From IMG/VR virus record IMGVR_UViG_3300031758_009234, positions 1-64,000 of that record: a DNA stretch of 64,000 nt; one strand, 5' to 3'. Below the pieces are notes generated by a model. It had not been told where the DNA came from. It saw nothing but the letters and a program-made list of their open reading frames with translations, and ran no database searches. This document shows positions 48,654 to 57,027 of the stretch, in pieces. Made by a program: the position numbers and the translations under genes. Each line of letters opens with the position of its first letter. Position 1 is the stretch's first letter. This DNA is from a virus.

Positions 48654-49618
48654 TACTTTATATTTTTATTTTCATAATTGTGGTTTAATGTAATTCTCAT
48701 AAATGTTCTACGTTTACCTTTACTAATCAAAAGAGTTTCATGTGGTGTATTACTTGACATAAAATACAATTGATTCTTTTCAAATACAACTTTTCTATCA
48801 TCGGTCAATTGTTCTTGCATTTTTTCAAATGAACCTTCTCCTAAAATCTCACCATAGAACTCACCACTCCAAGCCTGACACCCAACTTCAGTTGATACAG
48901 TTAGAATACCTCCTTTACTTTCAGACACATAATCAGCAATTGGAATAATAACATCTTTATACGGTAATACCCAATCCATTTTAACATGAGAGTTATCAGA
49001 CTTAGCTTCATATTGATACTCTTTTATACGAGCACCTCCCCAACTTGGTTGTGGTTCAGCACCACCCCAAGAAGCTTTAAAATCATCATCGTACCTAGCA
49101 CCACCCCAACTTGGCTTTGGTTCAGCACCACCCCAACTTGGCTTTGGTTCAGCACCACCCCAAGAAGCTTTAAATTCATCCTCGTAATCTTCAACATCAT
49201 CGAAGAAATCATCACTTAAAACATCATCAACTTTTGTCTCGTTTAATTTTTTGAAGTTAGGATCAACACAAAAATTACCATCAATATGAACTCCTTCTCT
49301 TCTAAGAAACTCATCAGTTGTGAAGAATTTAGTATCAATTGTAACATAGTGTGTATTCGCGCCTTCTTGTAGAGGTATATTTTTAATTACTTCATTAAAA
49401 GCTTCCTCCCATATTTTAAATCCTTCGGGTAAAGAAACCCAACCTCCTGTATTTTCAAATGGCATAACACTTAATTTAAAATCTCCAAACTCTGGATCTG
49501 GTAAAATAACTTCACCTAGATTTTTAACATTAGTTCTGTGATAGTTAACATTTTCTATCAATCTAACATTATTTCTTAAACTCTCTTTAAAATTTTCAAT
49601 ATTTTTCAAATACTTCAT
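48653..49618 (-). CDS. Tagged 2-oxoglutarate/Fe(II) dioxygenase-like protein with WGGA repeats (321 aa)
   Basis: Starts MKYLKNIENFKESL, a variant of the tag. H111-x-D113 (in GVHIDGN), H293 (in SNTPHETL) and Arg 303/304 stand in the order H-x-D...H...R of Fe(II)/2-oxoglutarate oxygenases. Between them lies a low-complexity insertion (residues about 149-197) with five SWGGA units separated by EPKP, EPQP or acidic spacers. The fold match is by motif order only. If active it would hydroxylate an unknown substrate. Confidence 0.6.
   Translation of the reverse strand: MKYLKNIENFKESLRNNVRLIENVNYHRTNVKNLGEVILPDPEFGDFKLSVMPFENTGGWVSLPEGFKIWEEAFNEVIKNIPLQEGANTHYVTIDTKFFTTDEFLRREGVHIDGNFCVDPNFKKLNETKVDDVLSDDFFDDVEDYEDEFKASWGGAEPKPSWGGAEPKPSWGGARYDDDFKASWGGAEPQPSWGGARIKEYQYEAKSDNSHVKMDWVLPYKDVIIPIADYVSESKGGILTVSTEVGCQAWSGEFYGEILGEGSFEKMQEQLTDDRKVVFEKNQLYFMSSNTPHETLLISKGKRRTFMRITLNHNYENKNIK
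49030..49171 (-). repeat. 27-bp repeat units coding for SWGGA peptides
   Basis: Five units beginning AGCACC(A/T)CCCCAA; the two at about 49098-49151 are identical. Two longer units share AAGAAGCTTTAAA. Confidence 0.85.
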
Positions 49619-49643
49619 ACTTCATATTATTTTTTTATTACTT

Positions 49644-49654
49644 TATATATTAAA
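49644..49654 (-). promoter_or_regulatory. Phage-type promoter motif TTTAATATATA
   Basis: On the minus strand, 25 bases before the dioxygenase-like gene; it overlaps the ancestral end of the GIY-YIG gene. Confidence 0.45.
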
Positions 49655-50551
49655 TATCAGATTTATATTTCCATATATAACCACCACTAGATTTTGATTT
49701 ACCAGTACAAACACTTCTTATACCCTGTGTCAATATACCCAAATCAACAGAGGCTGCTTTATATTCTCATACTCTTTTATGAAATTTCCATTTAAATCAT
49801 ATTGATATATCGGTTTGAATTTATCACCTCCTTTATTAAAACTAACCGGTGTTAGATCACCTTCAAATCTCCACACATATCCACCAACCATTTTAACTTT
49901 ATTCTTACAACATTTTGATATATTGCCATGTGATAGGTTATTTATTTTAGAAGCGTTATTTATTGAGGGGTAAATATTTATTAAATTCATATCAATATCA
50001 TACTGATAAACCGATTTACAGTCTTGTATTAAGATATCATTTAACTTTTGTTCTTCTGTTTTAGAATCCTCATATCTTTTATTAGATATTCTTAATTTAT
50101 CACGTTCTTCTTCTTTACTAAAACGTTCTTTAGCTTTAATACTCAATTCTTTCTTAGTTTCCTCTGATAGAATAAGTTTATAGTTTTTATACCTTTCAAT
50201 CTGTGATTCAGACATTTTTTTCTTTGTTTCATCGGACATTTTTTTATTCTTATTTCCACCTGAGTCCGTATTTGTCAGAGGATGTCCCTCACTTTTAAAT
50301 TTATCAATCCAATATATTTCTCTTTCGCATACCTCATTATATGATAATATATTCTCCTCAATTGACTCAATTATAGGTTTTAAACCATTTAATTTTAAAC
50401 TTTTAACCCAATTTGATTTATGAGATTTTGAGTTTTCCGAATAATGAGATTTAAGTCTTTGTTTTAAATCATTAAATGTTAATCCAATATATCTAATTTC
50501 ATTAGATATTGGGTCTATGAGCTTGTATATAGTATATTTTATTTCTTCCAT
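49650..50551 (-). pseudogene. GIY-YIG homing endonuclease with a C-terminal frameshift
   Basis: The open frame from 50551 to 49730 (273 residues) holds a GIY-YIG domain (IKYTIYKLIDP, RYIGLT), NUMOD3-like repeats (SDETKKKMSES) and a first NUMOD1 (YQYDIDMNLINIY to GGYVWRFEG). A second NUMOD1 begins (YQYDLNGNFIKEYENIK) but is cut off by a frameshift near 49768. In the next frame the missing part, KAASVDLGILTQ, then VCTGKSKSSGGYIWKYKSD, continues to a stop at 49650. The nuclease domain is intact, so partial activity is possible. Confidence 0.82.
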
Positions 50552-50604
50552 ATACTATATATAATTTATTTTAACCTCCCCCCGTTAAAATTGTGTCGTT
50601 TTGG

Positions 50605-51405
50605 TTATTTCTTCACCATAAAAAAGAAACTGGAATTTGATTGACCCTTGATTTCATCCTCCACTTCTTTAACTTCTTCTTTACCTTGAGATATTAAATC
50701 TGCGCTATTTATTTTTATCGAACCGGGAAGTTGAAAATCATAACGACCAACCATATTACCCAACATAACTTTAGACCAACCAACACAATACTTATAAAAA
50801 AGATCATCTTTAAATAAATTTTCTCTTGGTATGTTAGCATAAGCCTCCATAACAACATCATATTTAACATCAGTTAATATGTGTATTCTGTGATTTAAGT
50901 GATTGAAGTGGTGTTTAAGTGTATATTTATTTAACTGATTTAACATATCACTCATGTTATCTAATACAGTTTTATATAAACCTAATTCACCAATAGTTGT
51001 TACATAAGATGATAGATATGGTTGATTTGTAACACCTAAGTTAACTGATAAATTTGGTGTATTAATACCTAATTGAAATAAACTATCTCCTCGTACTTCA
51101 TAAAGATAAGCAACTGACTGAATTTCACATGGAACTTCAACATATCTATAACTCGTAAATTCTTCGGTGAAGAAAGCTTCTTTTCTTATTAAGAAGTACA
51201 TTTTCTGTACAGCGTATTGGTACCATCTGTAAAAATAAGGAAGAGCTCTATTTTCTATTATTTGTCTAACACTAGCATCTGGTAAAGTTTTAGGTAAAGC
51301 ACACGCAATTGTTAACTCGGTTTGAACCAAATCAACCATTTCTTCAATTGTGTAGCCACCTTGGTAAGGAACATATTCATCACCATAACCGTTTAAATCA
51401 GCCAT
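50605..51405 (-). CDS. Virion structural protein, neck/tail-completion-like (266 aa)
   Basis: An alpha/beta protein with an N-terminal helix region (YTIEEMVDLVQTELTIA, then ALPYFYRWYQYAVQKMYFL) and a C-terminal signature YKYCVGWSKVMLGNMVGRYD, then FQLPGSIKINSADLISQGKE. This ending is common to structural proteins of large phages near the neck and tail genes. No exact T4 counterpart is claimed. The phage-type promoter motif is 21 bases upstream. Confidence 0.55.
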   Translation of the reverse strand: MADLNGYGDEYVPYQGGYTIEEMVDLVQTELTIACALPKTLPDASVRQIIENRALPYFYRWYQYAVQKMYFLIRKEAFFTEEFTSYRYVEVPCEIQSVAYLYEVRGDSLFQLGINTPNLSVNLGVTNQPYLSSYVTTIGELGLYKTVLDNMSDMLNQLNKYTLKHHFNHLNHRIHILTDVKYDVVMEAYANIPRENLFKDDLFYKYCVGWSKVMLGNMVGRYDFQLPGSIKINSADLISQGKEEVKEVEDEIKGQSNSSFFFMVKK

Positions 51406-51426
51406 AAAAATTATTTTATTTTAGTG

Positions 51427-51437
51427 TATATATTAAA
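51427..51437 (-). promoter_or_regulatory. Phage-type promoter motif TTTAATATATA
   Basis: On the minus strand, 21 bases before the 266-residue virion gene. Confidence 0.5.
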
Positions 51438-51447
51438 ATAATTTTAC

Positions 51448-51455
51448 TATATTTG
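51448..51455 (+). promoter_or_regulatory. Bacteroidetes-type promoter (TATATTTG)
   Basis: TATATTTG 20 bases before the ATG at 51476. Confidence 0.65.
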
Positions 51456-51475
51456 TAAGACAAAATCGGAGAGTT

Positions 51476-51652
51476 ATGAAAGGGAAAATTAAAATCGGAA
51501 AAATTACACAAGAGCAAATCTTAACAGTTTATAAGAAAGCGTCTAGAGAGATGGAATTAGAGAACTCTACTGGTTGGGTTGCTAAACATAAAGTTCATAA
51601 ATCAGCTAAGAACTATACAAGAAAAGATAAACACAAAGTTAGCTTTGTATAA
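51476..51652 (+). CDS. Small Lys-rich protein (58 aa)
   Basis: MKGKIKIGKITQEQILTVYK, then a basic helix (KHKVHKSAKNYTRKDKHKV). It has its own host-type promoter and terminator, so it is an independent early-type unit. The strong positive charge suggests binding to nucleic acid or to an acidic host protein. No family is recognised. Confidence 0.65.
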   Translation: MKGKIKIGKITQEQILTVYKKASREMELENSTGWVAKHKVHKSAKNYTRKDKHKVSFV

Positions 51653-51653
51653 T

Positions 51654-51686
51654 AAAAAAAGAGAGAATTTAATTCTCTCTTTTATT
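51654..51686. terminator. Bidirectional terminator
   Basis: Stem AAAGAGAGAATT/AATTCTCTCTTT with T-run; it also overlaps the end of the convergent mini-gene at 51682. Confidence 0.88.
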
Positions 51687-51855
51687 TTGAATATATTTTT
51701 CTAATTTTAGATTGTCTATTTGAAATTATCCATCGTCTCAATTCTTCAATGAACAAATTATCTGGGTATATTCTACCATTATTCCTATTCATTCGATCAA
51801 ATTTTTGTAAAACTCCGTGTAAAATATATTTACCATCAACTATTTCTACTTTCAT
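51682..51855 (-). CDS. Mini-protein resembling the N-terminus of T4-type prohead protease (57 aa)
   Basis: [20 protein letters not shown], then [15 protein letters not shown]. The pattern 'strand - GxxQ - NRNxR(I/L)YP' is that of the N-terminal part of gp21-type prohead proteases, but no catalytic domain follows. It is coupled to dnaJ by an ATGA overlap. It may be a duplicated fragment or a small regulator; the identification is by motif only. Confidence 0.55.
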   Translation of the reverse strand: MKVEIVDGKYILHGVLQKFDRMNRNNGRIYPDNLFIEELRRWIISNRQSKIRKIYSK

Positions 51856-52922
51856 ACTTTAAATGTATTTGAGTTTTTAAACTTCTCTAAAATCATTCTT
51901 TCATCAAGTGGAATATCTTTTGGTATTTTCAAATTAAATTTTATATAAAGATCTCCTAAACCATAATTTAAGTCTGGAATACCTTTACCTGAAATTCTAA
52001 TTGTTTTCCCGTGTTCTGTTCCAGCTTCAACTAAAACCGGTATATCACCATGTGGTGTTGATACAGTTATATTATTACCACAAAGAGCATCTATAACAGA
52101 TATTGTTTTTTCTACAACTATATTATTACCTTCTCTTTTGAATGAGAAGTCTTGAGCTTCTTCTATAATAATAAAAAGATCACCTGGTATTCCATTTCTA
52201 ACATCATTTCCATTACCATTCATTTTCAACTGCATTCCATTTGAAACACCTGCTGGTACTTGAATATCAACTACTTGTTCTTGTAAAGTAGTACCATCTC
52301 CATGGCAATGATTACACTTATTGTGAATTTGTTCACCAGAACCTCCACAATCTGGACAATGTGTTTGAGTTCTTACTTGTCCAAATGGTGTATTTTGAAC
52401 AACAACTCTTTGTCCTGTTCCATTACAAACTAAACATTCTCTTACATCAGAACCTCCTTTTCCATCACAAGGATTACATTTTACTTGTCTTCTGTATTTT
52501 AATTTTTTAGTTGTTCCTTTAAGTATCTCATCAATATTAACAACAACTTTAATTCTTAAATCACCACCTTTTTTAGTTCTTTGTCTTTGTTGTTGTCTTC
52601 CACCAAAAGGATTACCACCAAAGATATCACCAAACTGTGAAAATATATCATCCATTGAAAATCCGTGACCACCACCAAATGGATTACCTCCTCCAAATGG
52701 ATTACCACCAGTTGAACCAAATCTATCATAACTCTGGCGTTTAGAAGGATCGCTAAGAGTTTCATAAGCTTCAGCCGCCTCTTTAAATTTAGCCTCTGCT
52801 TCTGGATTATTAGGATTTTTATCTGGATGAAACTGCATAGCCATCTTACGATAAGCTTTTTTAATTTCATCATCAGTTGCTCCTTTATTAACTCCTAAAA
52901 TAGTATAATAGTCTTTATTCAT
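51852..52922 (-). CDS. dnaJ: DnaJ (Hsp40) co-chaperone
   Basis: 356 residues with all four parts: J domain (residues 1-70, HPD in FHPDKNP), Gly/Phe-rich region with repeated NPFGGG, zinc domain with four CxxCxGxG-type motifs, and the substrate-binding C-terminal domain. It stimulates DnaK ATPase and delivers substrates. Its partners are both in the window: GrpE at 53794-54321 in the same operon and DnaK at 60290-62170. Confidence 0.97.
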   Translation of the reverse strand: MNKDYYTILGVNKGATDDEIKKAYRKMAMQFHPDKNPNNPEAEAKFKEAAEAYETLSDPSKRQSYDRFGSTGGNPFGGGNPFGGGHGFSMDDIFSQFGDIFGGNPFGGRQQQRQRTKKGGDLRIKVVVNIDEILKGTTKKLKYRRQVKCNPCDGKGGSDVRECLVCNGTGQRVVVQNTPFGQVRTQTHCPDCGGSGEQIHNKCNHCHGDGTTLQEQVVDIQVPAGVSNGMQLKMNGNGNDVRNGIPGDLFIIIEEAQDFSFKREGNNIVVEKTISVIDALCGNNITVSTPHGDIPVLVEAGTEHGKTIRISGKGIPDLNYGLGDLYIKFNLKIPKDIPLDERMILEKFKNSNTFKV

Positions 52923-52934
52923 TTTTTAGATTTT

Positions 52935-53261
52935 TTATTTTAATATATTATTTAGTAATATGTCTCTTTTAATAGATTTAAGAGGTTCATTAAATCTTAT
53001 TTTTGTATTTGAATTATAATCAAACCAAAATGAATCATTTTCATAAGTAGTCCAATTATAATCTTTTTTTGTATGAAATCTTAAAATTGGTAGTTTATTC
53101 ATAATATCTCTACATAGTTCAATGATTTTATCTTCATCAAACTCTTCCTCATCTATTTTATTAACCTCATCACAAAAGTAGTCCATTACTTCACCAACAG
53201 TCTCATTAACTACTCTTAAATAGTTTTTATCTGTTCTAGTACTTTCGATATACCAATTCAT
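52935..53261 (-). CDS. Hypothetical protein with KRDILLNNIL C-terminus (108 aa)
   Basis: An acidic alpha/beta protein that starts MNWYIESTRTDKNYLRVVNE and ends SIKRDILLNNILK, a variant of the recurring C-terminal motif. It overlaps the upstream gene by four bases and lies 12 bases before dnaJ. Function unknown; its position suggests a link with the chaperone set. Confidence 0.6.
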   Translation of the reverse strand: MNWYIESTRTDKNYLRVVNETVGEVMDYFCDEVNKIDEEEFDEDKIIELCRDIMNKLPILRFHTKKDYNWTTYENDSFWFDYNSNTKIRFNEPLKSIKRDILLNNILK

Positions 53262-53794
53262 TTTAATGTCTTTTTAAGTTTCAAATCTCTTATCTCTAAT
53301 TTAATTTCATCATATGTTTTATTTCTACAATTAGAAATCATTTTGTTTATATAGTTTTGACAAACTAAGTTTAAAGTTTCTATACCCATATCTAAATACT
53401 TAAACTCTATTAAACAATTTTTAATTTTTGGTAGAAAGTCAACTAAATAGTTGATAAAATCATCAACATCCCAATATAGTTGAAATAATTCTAGCTTTTT
53501 ATCACCATATTCCGAGAAATTAAATAAAGTTGGTTTGTTTATAAAAACCATAGACCAAGTTTTTCTAATGGCTGGTATGATAAGTACTTCTAGTTCATCC
53601 TCATCATCACCAATTTTACCAGATAATAAACTAAAAACCTCAATTCTATTATCTAAAACATATTCTAAATCAGATTTAAGATTTGATTTTAATTCATCAT
53701 CAACACCAGTAAGCATAGAATCAACAAGACTTTGTTTATATAAGTCTTGTTGTAATAATTCTATAAAGCTTTTTTTGTTTACTGGTAAGTTCAT
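53258..53794 (-). CDS. Hypothetical protein between grpE and dnaJ (178 aa)
   Basis: An all-helical protein (SFIELLQQDLYKQSLVDSML near the start, MISNCRNKTYDEIKLEIRDL near the end). It overlaps grpE by one base and the next gene by four. No family is recognised. It may be a structural-assembly factor folded by the neighbouring chaperones, which is inference. Confidence 0.62.
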   Translation of the reverse strand: MNLPVNKKSFIELLQQDLYKQSLVDSMLTGVDDELKSNLKSDLEYVLDNRIEVFSLLSGKIGDDEDELEVLIIPAIRKTWSMVFINKPTLFNFSEYGDKKLELFQLYWDVDDFINYLVDFLPKIKNCLIEFKYLDMGIETLNLVCQNYINKMISNCRNKTYDEIKLEIRDLKLKKTLK

Positions 53795-54321
53795 TATTCA
53801 CCTAATATGATTTTAGGATATCTAAATGGTTTACCATCTAATGTATATCCCTTACTAACAACATCAACAATTTTCTTTTCACCAATTGGTAAAATTGATA
53901 TAACTTCGTGTAAATCAGTATCATACTCTTCAGTTTGAATAGTTTCAATTCCTTGACCTTTTAAAAACTTTTCAATTTTAGAAGCGATTAACTCAACACC
54001 TTCTCGAGCTGAATCATCTTTAATATTTTTGATTGCTAAAGAAATATCAGAGTCCATATCCAAAATAGAAGTAATCATAGAAACTTTTGTATTATTTCTT
54101 AATTCTTCTTTTTCTTTGATAACTCTTTTTTTATAGTTATCAAATTCAGCAGCTAATCTTAAATAATTATTATTTGATTCTTTTAATTGTTCTTCTAAAT
54201 GAGAAACGTGTAGTCTTGGATTATCTTCTAATACAATTTCTTCATTCTTACCAGTTAAGTCAAGACCAACTTTTTGATCATCAATTTTCATACTCTCTAC
54301 TTCAATCTTTTTATCTTCCAT
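53794..54321 (-). CDS. grpE: GrpE nucleotide-exchange factor
   Basis: 175 residues. A long N-terminal helix (LEEQLKESNNNYLRLAAEFD, then NYKKRVIKEKEEL) is followed by the beta domain that contacts DnaK, with IETIQTEEYDTDLHEVISIL and GYTLDGKPFRYPKIILGE. It releases ADP from DnaK. The order grpE-(two unknown genes)-dnaJ forms one operon. Confidence 0.93.
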   Translation of the reverse strand: MEDKKIEVESMKIDDQKVGLDLTGKNEEIVLEDNPRLHVSHLEEQLKESNNNYLRLAAEFDNYKKRVIKEKEELRNNTKVSMITSILDMDSDISLAIKNIKDDSAREGVELIASKIEKFLKGQGIETIQTEEYDTDLHEVISILPIGEKKIVDVVSKGYTLDGKPFRYPKIILGE

Positions 54322-54325
54322 TTTA

Positions 54326-54814
54326 TTAATAATTAAATTTTAACATTTTCTTTATTGTTGCGGAGTTGTAAAACTCATAAGTAACATTCTTATCAACTAC
54401 TTTGTGTATTTCTAATTTTTCAACTTCTAATTTAAAGTTATCAACATATTCAACTAATTCTCTAAGAGATTTAGCATAAGATGCTGATGGTACCCAATAA
54501 TCCGGAAACTTATCTAAAAATTTATCAACAGCTGTATCGAATGTTTTCTTTCTAATAAGTAAATATTCATTCACTTTAGAAGATTTGTTTGTTAAGATTT
54601 CAATGATGTAATTATTAAATTTGAAAATTAAGTTATCAGTTTCAATAACTTTTAAAAGTCCAATAACAAGAGCATCTTGTTCAGAGATAGAAACTTCAGT
54701 ATTTTCCCTTAAAATTCTCTCAGCTTCTTTATCGGAACCACCTAAAATGTAATAAACGTAAGTGTCCCATAAACATCTTTTAACTATATCTTCTGGATAT
54801 ATATTTATAGTCAT
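54326..54814 (-). CDS. Hypothetical protein upstream of grpE (162 aa)
   Basis: A helical protein (MTINIYPEDIVKRCLWDTYV at the start; NSATIKKMLKFNY at the end) of unknown family. It is four bases before grpE and is the first gene of the operon. It could be a small terminase-like or assembly protein, but no motif supports that. Confidence 0.6.
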   Translation of the reverse strand: MTINIYPEDIVKRCLWDTYVYYILGGSDKEAERILRENTEVSISEQDALVIGLLKVIETDNLIFKFNNYIIEILTNKSSKVNEYLLIRKKTFDTAVDKFLDKFPDYWVPSASYAKSLRELVEYVDNFKLEVEKLEIHKVVDKNVTYEFYNSATIKKMLKFNY

Positions 54815-54896
54815 AATATTATAATATTTTTCTTTATTATAGAAACATACATATATAAAGTTTATAATGTAATATATAACACAAAAAAATTAAAGA

Positions 54897-55073
54897 ATGA
54901 AGCATAAAATCAAAACACCAAACGGAGTAGGAACTCTAGAGAAAATATACGCTAGTGAATTGGGGTTTTTAATGGTTAGAGTTTACTTTCCTGATACAAA
55001 ATCATTTATAACATATAATGTTGATAAGTTAGAAAATTTTTTAGAAAATACACAATTAAAATTAGAAAAGTAG
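54897..55073 (+). CDS. Small protein with KOW-like strand pattern (58 aa)
   Basis: MKHKIKTPNGVGTLEKIYAS, then a beta strand (FLMVRVYFPDTKSFITYNV) and a terminal helix. The segment TPNGVGTLEKI resembles short SH3/KOW-like domains that begin 'V.T..G.G.V..I'. Function unknown. The upstream motif GTAATATATAAC may be its promoter. Confidence 0.6.
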   Translation: MKHKIKTPNGVGTLEKIYASELGFLMVRVYFPDTKSFITYNVDKLENFLENTQLKLEK

Positions 55074-55081
55074 TATATTTG
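55074..55081 (+). promoter_or_regulatory. Bacteroidetes-type promoter (TATATTTG) before RNA-ligase fragment
   Basis: TATATTTG 18 bases before the ATG at 55100. Confidence 0.6.
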
Positions 55082-55099
55082 TGGAAAATTTAAAAAGTA

Positions 55100-55240
55100 A
55101 TGGAACAGACAAAATACAATCGGACATATCATCTACCTTGGTCACCAGGATCAACAAATGATGATAATTTATTTAAAACTAAAGAAGTTAAATCTTTAGT
55201 TTTTTTTATTTCACTTTCCCATATGTATATCACAAAATAA
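55100..55240 (+). pseudogene. RNA-ligase 5' fragment truncated by a homing endonuclease gene
   Basis: The first 23 residues, MEQTKYNRTYHLPWSPGSTN and D-D-N, match the start of the intact RNA ligase at 56169 (RTYHLPFSPGTTNDD). After that the frame runs antisense through the endonuclease gene and stops at 55240. The fragment keeps its own promoter. It looks like the left remnant of the ligase gene that was split when the endonuclease gene at 55129-56082 arrived. Confidence 0.75.
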
Positions 55241-56082
55241 CCTATTTCTTCCGCTTTTATCCTTTTATCTCTATCTTTATCCCATATATCAGATACTTTC
55301 TTATAACCACCTGGGAATTTAATACTTTCATCTATATTATAGATCTCTGGATTACAATGCCAATAATCACCATTTACTTCAATTAAAATGTTAGTATTCA
55401 CTAACCTAAAATCAAATAATTTACCCTTTAGTGGGAATTGAGTTGTATATGATATTGATAGATTGTTAAGAACTTCTGATATTTTGGTTTCTAAATTAGA
55501 TTTGCCATTATAATTAAATATTTTATTTTTTTGTTCATCATTTAAATTGTTCCAATATTTTTTAATTGATTCTTTTTGTTTACACTTTCTTATTTCATTT
55601 TCATCATCAGTTAAATTGTTCCAAGCAAAATTATTATCTATTATCCATTTTTTAAATTCATTATTTTTGAATATGTTATCAACACCATAATTTTTCATAA
55701 ATGTGTCTGATTTTTTATTTTTAATATCCAATACCTTTGACACATTATCAACTCCATACTTCTCCATACAAGTTTTTTTATACTTAATAGATGATATTAA
55801 TTTTGAACTTTCTGAAATACTCCTCTTAGGTATTGAATAATACTCCAAAAGAAATATAAAAGATTTAAAATCGATATTAAAATCATTTTTAATATCAACT
55901 AGACTTTTTAAATTCTCAACATAATTTAATGTAATAACCTCTCTTTTTGAAATATGTGGAAAATTTTTTTGAATAAACATAAATTTTATTTCTCTTTTAT
56001 CATTTGTAGTTTTTAATTTACAATGATATATGTGTGGGTTATTAAAAACCACAACATCACAAAAGGGACACTTTCTAATCAT
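55129..56082 (-). CDS. Homing endonuclease with Vsr/PD-(D/E)xK-like domain (317 aa)
   Basis: The N-terminal C-P-F-C...H-x-x-x-C is a zinc site. The middle carries two KYGVDN..K modules seen in phage homing proteins. The C-terminal nuclease core is LFDFRLVNTNILIEVNGDYW, then HCNP, and later FVIYIWESEIK, in the Vsr-like order D...E-x-N...W. The last codons (PGDQGR) overlap the RNA-ligase fragment on the other strand. A phage-type promoter motif is 4 bases upstream. Confidence 0.8.
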   Translation of the reverse strand: MIRKCPFCDVVVFNNPHIYHCKLKTTNDKREIKFMFIQKNFPHISKREVITLNYVENLKSLVDIKNDFNIDFKSFIFLLEYYSIPKRSISESSKLISSIKYKKTCMEKYGVDNVSKVLDIKNKKSDTFMKNYGVDNIFKNNEFKKWIIDNNFAWNNLTDDENEIRKCKQKESIKKYWNNLNDEQKNKIFNYNGKSNLETKISEVLNNLSISYTTQFPLKGKLFDFRLVNTNILIEVNGDYWHCNPEIYNIDESIKFPGGYKKVSDIWDKDRDKRIKAEEIGYFVIYIWESEIKKTKDLTSLVLNKLSSFVDPGDQGR

Positions 56083-56086
56083 ACAT

Positions 56087-56097
56087 TATATATTAAA
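56087..56097 (-). promoter_or_regulatory. Phage-type promoter motif TTTAATATATA
   Basis: On the minus strand, 4 bases before the Vsr-like endonuclease gene. Confidence 0.5.
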
Positions 56098-56129
56098 GTG
56101 AAAAAGTTGTTTTTTACCATTTTTTCAGT

Positions 56130-56137
56130 TATATTTG
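56130..56137 (+). promoter_or_regulatory. Bacteroidetes-type promoter (TATATTTG)
   Basis: TATATTTG 31 bases before the intact RNA ligase. Confidence 0.65.
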
Positions 56138-56168
56138 TAACATAAACAATATTTTTGAATATCTTATC

Positions 56169-56813
56169 ATGAGTAAATACCCAAGAACATATCATTTACC
56201 TTTCTCACCCGGTACTACCAATGATGATAGAATATCTGAGAGTGTTAAATCTATTTTGGGTATTGATATTATCATAACCGAAAAGTTAGATGGATCTAAC
56301 TCATCGATGATAAATGAGGGTGTCTTTGCTAGATCACATATAGATTTTTCTAAAAATCCATGGGATAATGAAGTTAGACAACTACACGAAATAAAAGTAA
56401 AAGGTAATTTAGAAGATGATGTTTTTTTATTCGGTGAGAATATGGAAGGCATTCATTCAATAGAATATACAAATTTAAAATCATACTTTTATTTATTTGG
56501 TGTTAGAGATAATAACATCTGGACACCTTGGAGTGTGGTTGAAGAATATTCTTACTTATTGGATTTACCACTTGTACCAGTTTTATTTAAAGGTATTGTA
56601 AATACCGAAAAAGAATTAAAAGACTTAGTTATGGGTTTTGTAACAGAACAATCTGAATTAGGTGGATCAAGAGAAGGTATTGTCGTAAGAAATGCTGGTG
56701 TGTTTCATAATGATAATTTCTCGGATAATGTAATGAAATGGGTTAGAAAAGGTCATGTTCAGACAGATGAACATTGGACCAAGAATTGGAAAAAATCAAA
56801 TATAAATTATTAA
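56169..56813 (+). CDS. RNA ligase family protein (214 aa)
   Basis: Nucleotidyltransferase motif I is EKLDGSN with K39 as the AMP-accepting lysine; motif IV is EGIVVR at 169-174 and motif V MKWVRKGH at 189-196. The opening KYPRTYHLPFSPGTTNDD is characteristic of a phage and bacterial RNA-ligase family of unknown substrate. The protein is short and lacks an extra C-terminal domain. It joins RNA ends in ATP-dependent fashion by family. Two bases separate it from the next gene. Confidence 0.88.
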   Translation: MSKYPRTYHLPFSPGTTNDDRISESVKSILGIDIIITEKLDGSNSSMINEGVFARSHIDFSKNPWDNEVRQLHEIKVKGNLEDDVFLFGENMEGIHSIEYTNLKSYFYLFGVRDNNIWTPWSVVEEYSYLLDLPLVPVLFKGIVNTEKELKDLVMGFVTEQSELGGSREGIVVRNAGVFHNDNFSDNVMKWVRKGHVQTDEHWTKNWKKSNINY

Positions 56814-56814
56814 T

Positions 56815-56997
56815 ATGACAATAGAAGAAAAAATTAAACTTAACAAAGAAATTAGATCTTATAAAGGTGATAATCAATTTATCATTTCTTTACAGAAAGC
56901 TCTGAAAGGTAATTATGTTCAAAAAGTAGAACATAATGGTAAGAATGTTAAAATTCTTTCTGATAAACAATACGAAGCAGCTAAGATAAATTTCTAA
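56815..56997 (+). CDS. Small hypothetical protein (60 aa)
   Basis: MTIEEKIKLNKEIRSYKGDN, then FIISLQKALKGNYVQKV and a short strand-helix end. It is basic and helical, cotranscribed with the RNA ligase. Family unknown. Confidence 0.62.
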   Translation: MTIEEKIKLNKEIRSYKGDNQFIISLQKALKGNYVQKVEHNGKNVKILSDKQYEAAKINF

Positions 56998-57027
56998 ACA
57001 TTATATTCTACTCAGTATATAATCAAT

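Noticed and set aside
48986-49219. Frames over the SWGGA repeat on both strands
   Set aside because: Repeat translation in wrong frames; only the frame of the dioxygenase-like gene has flanking domain motifs.
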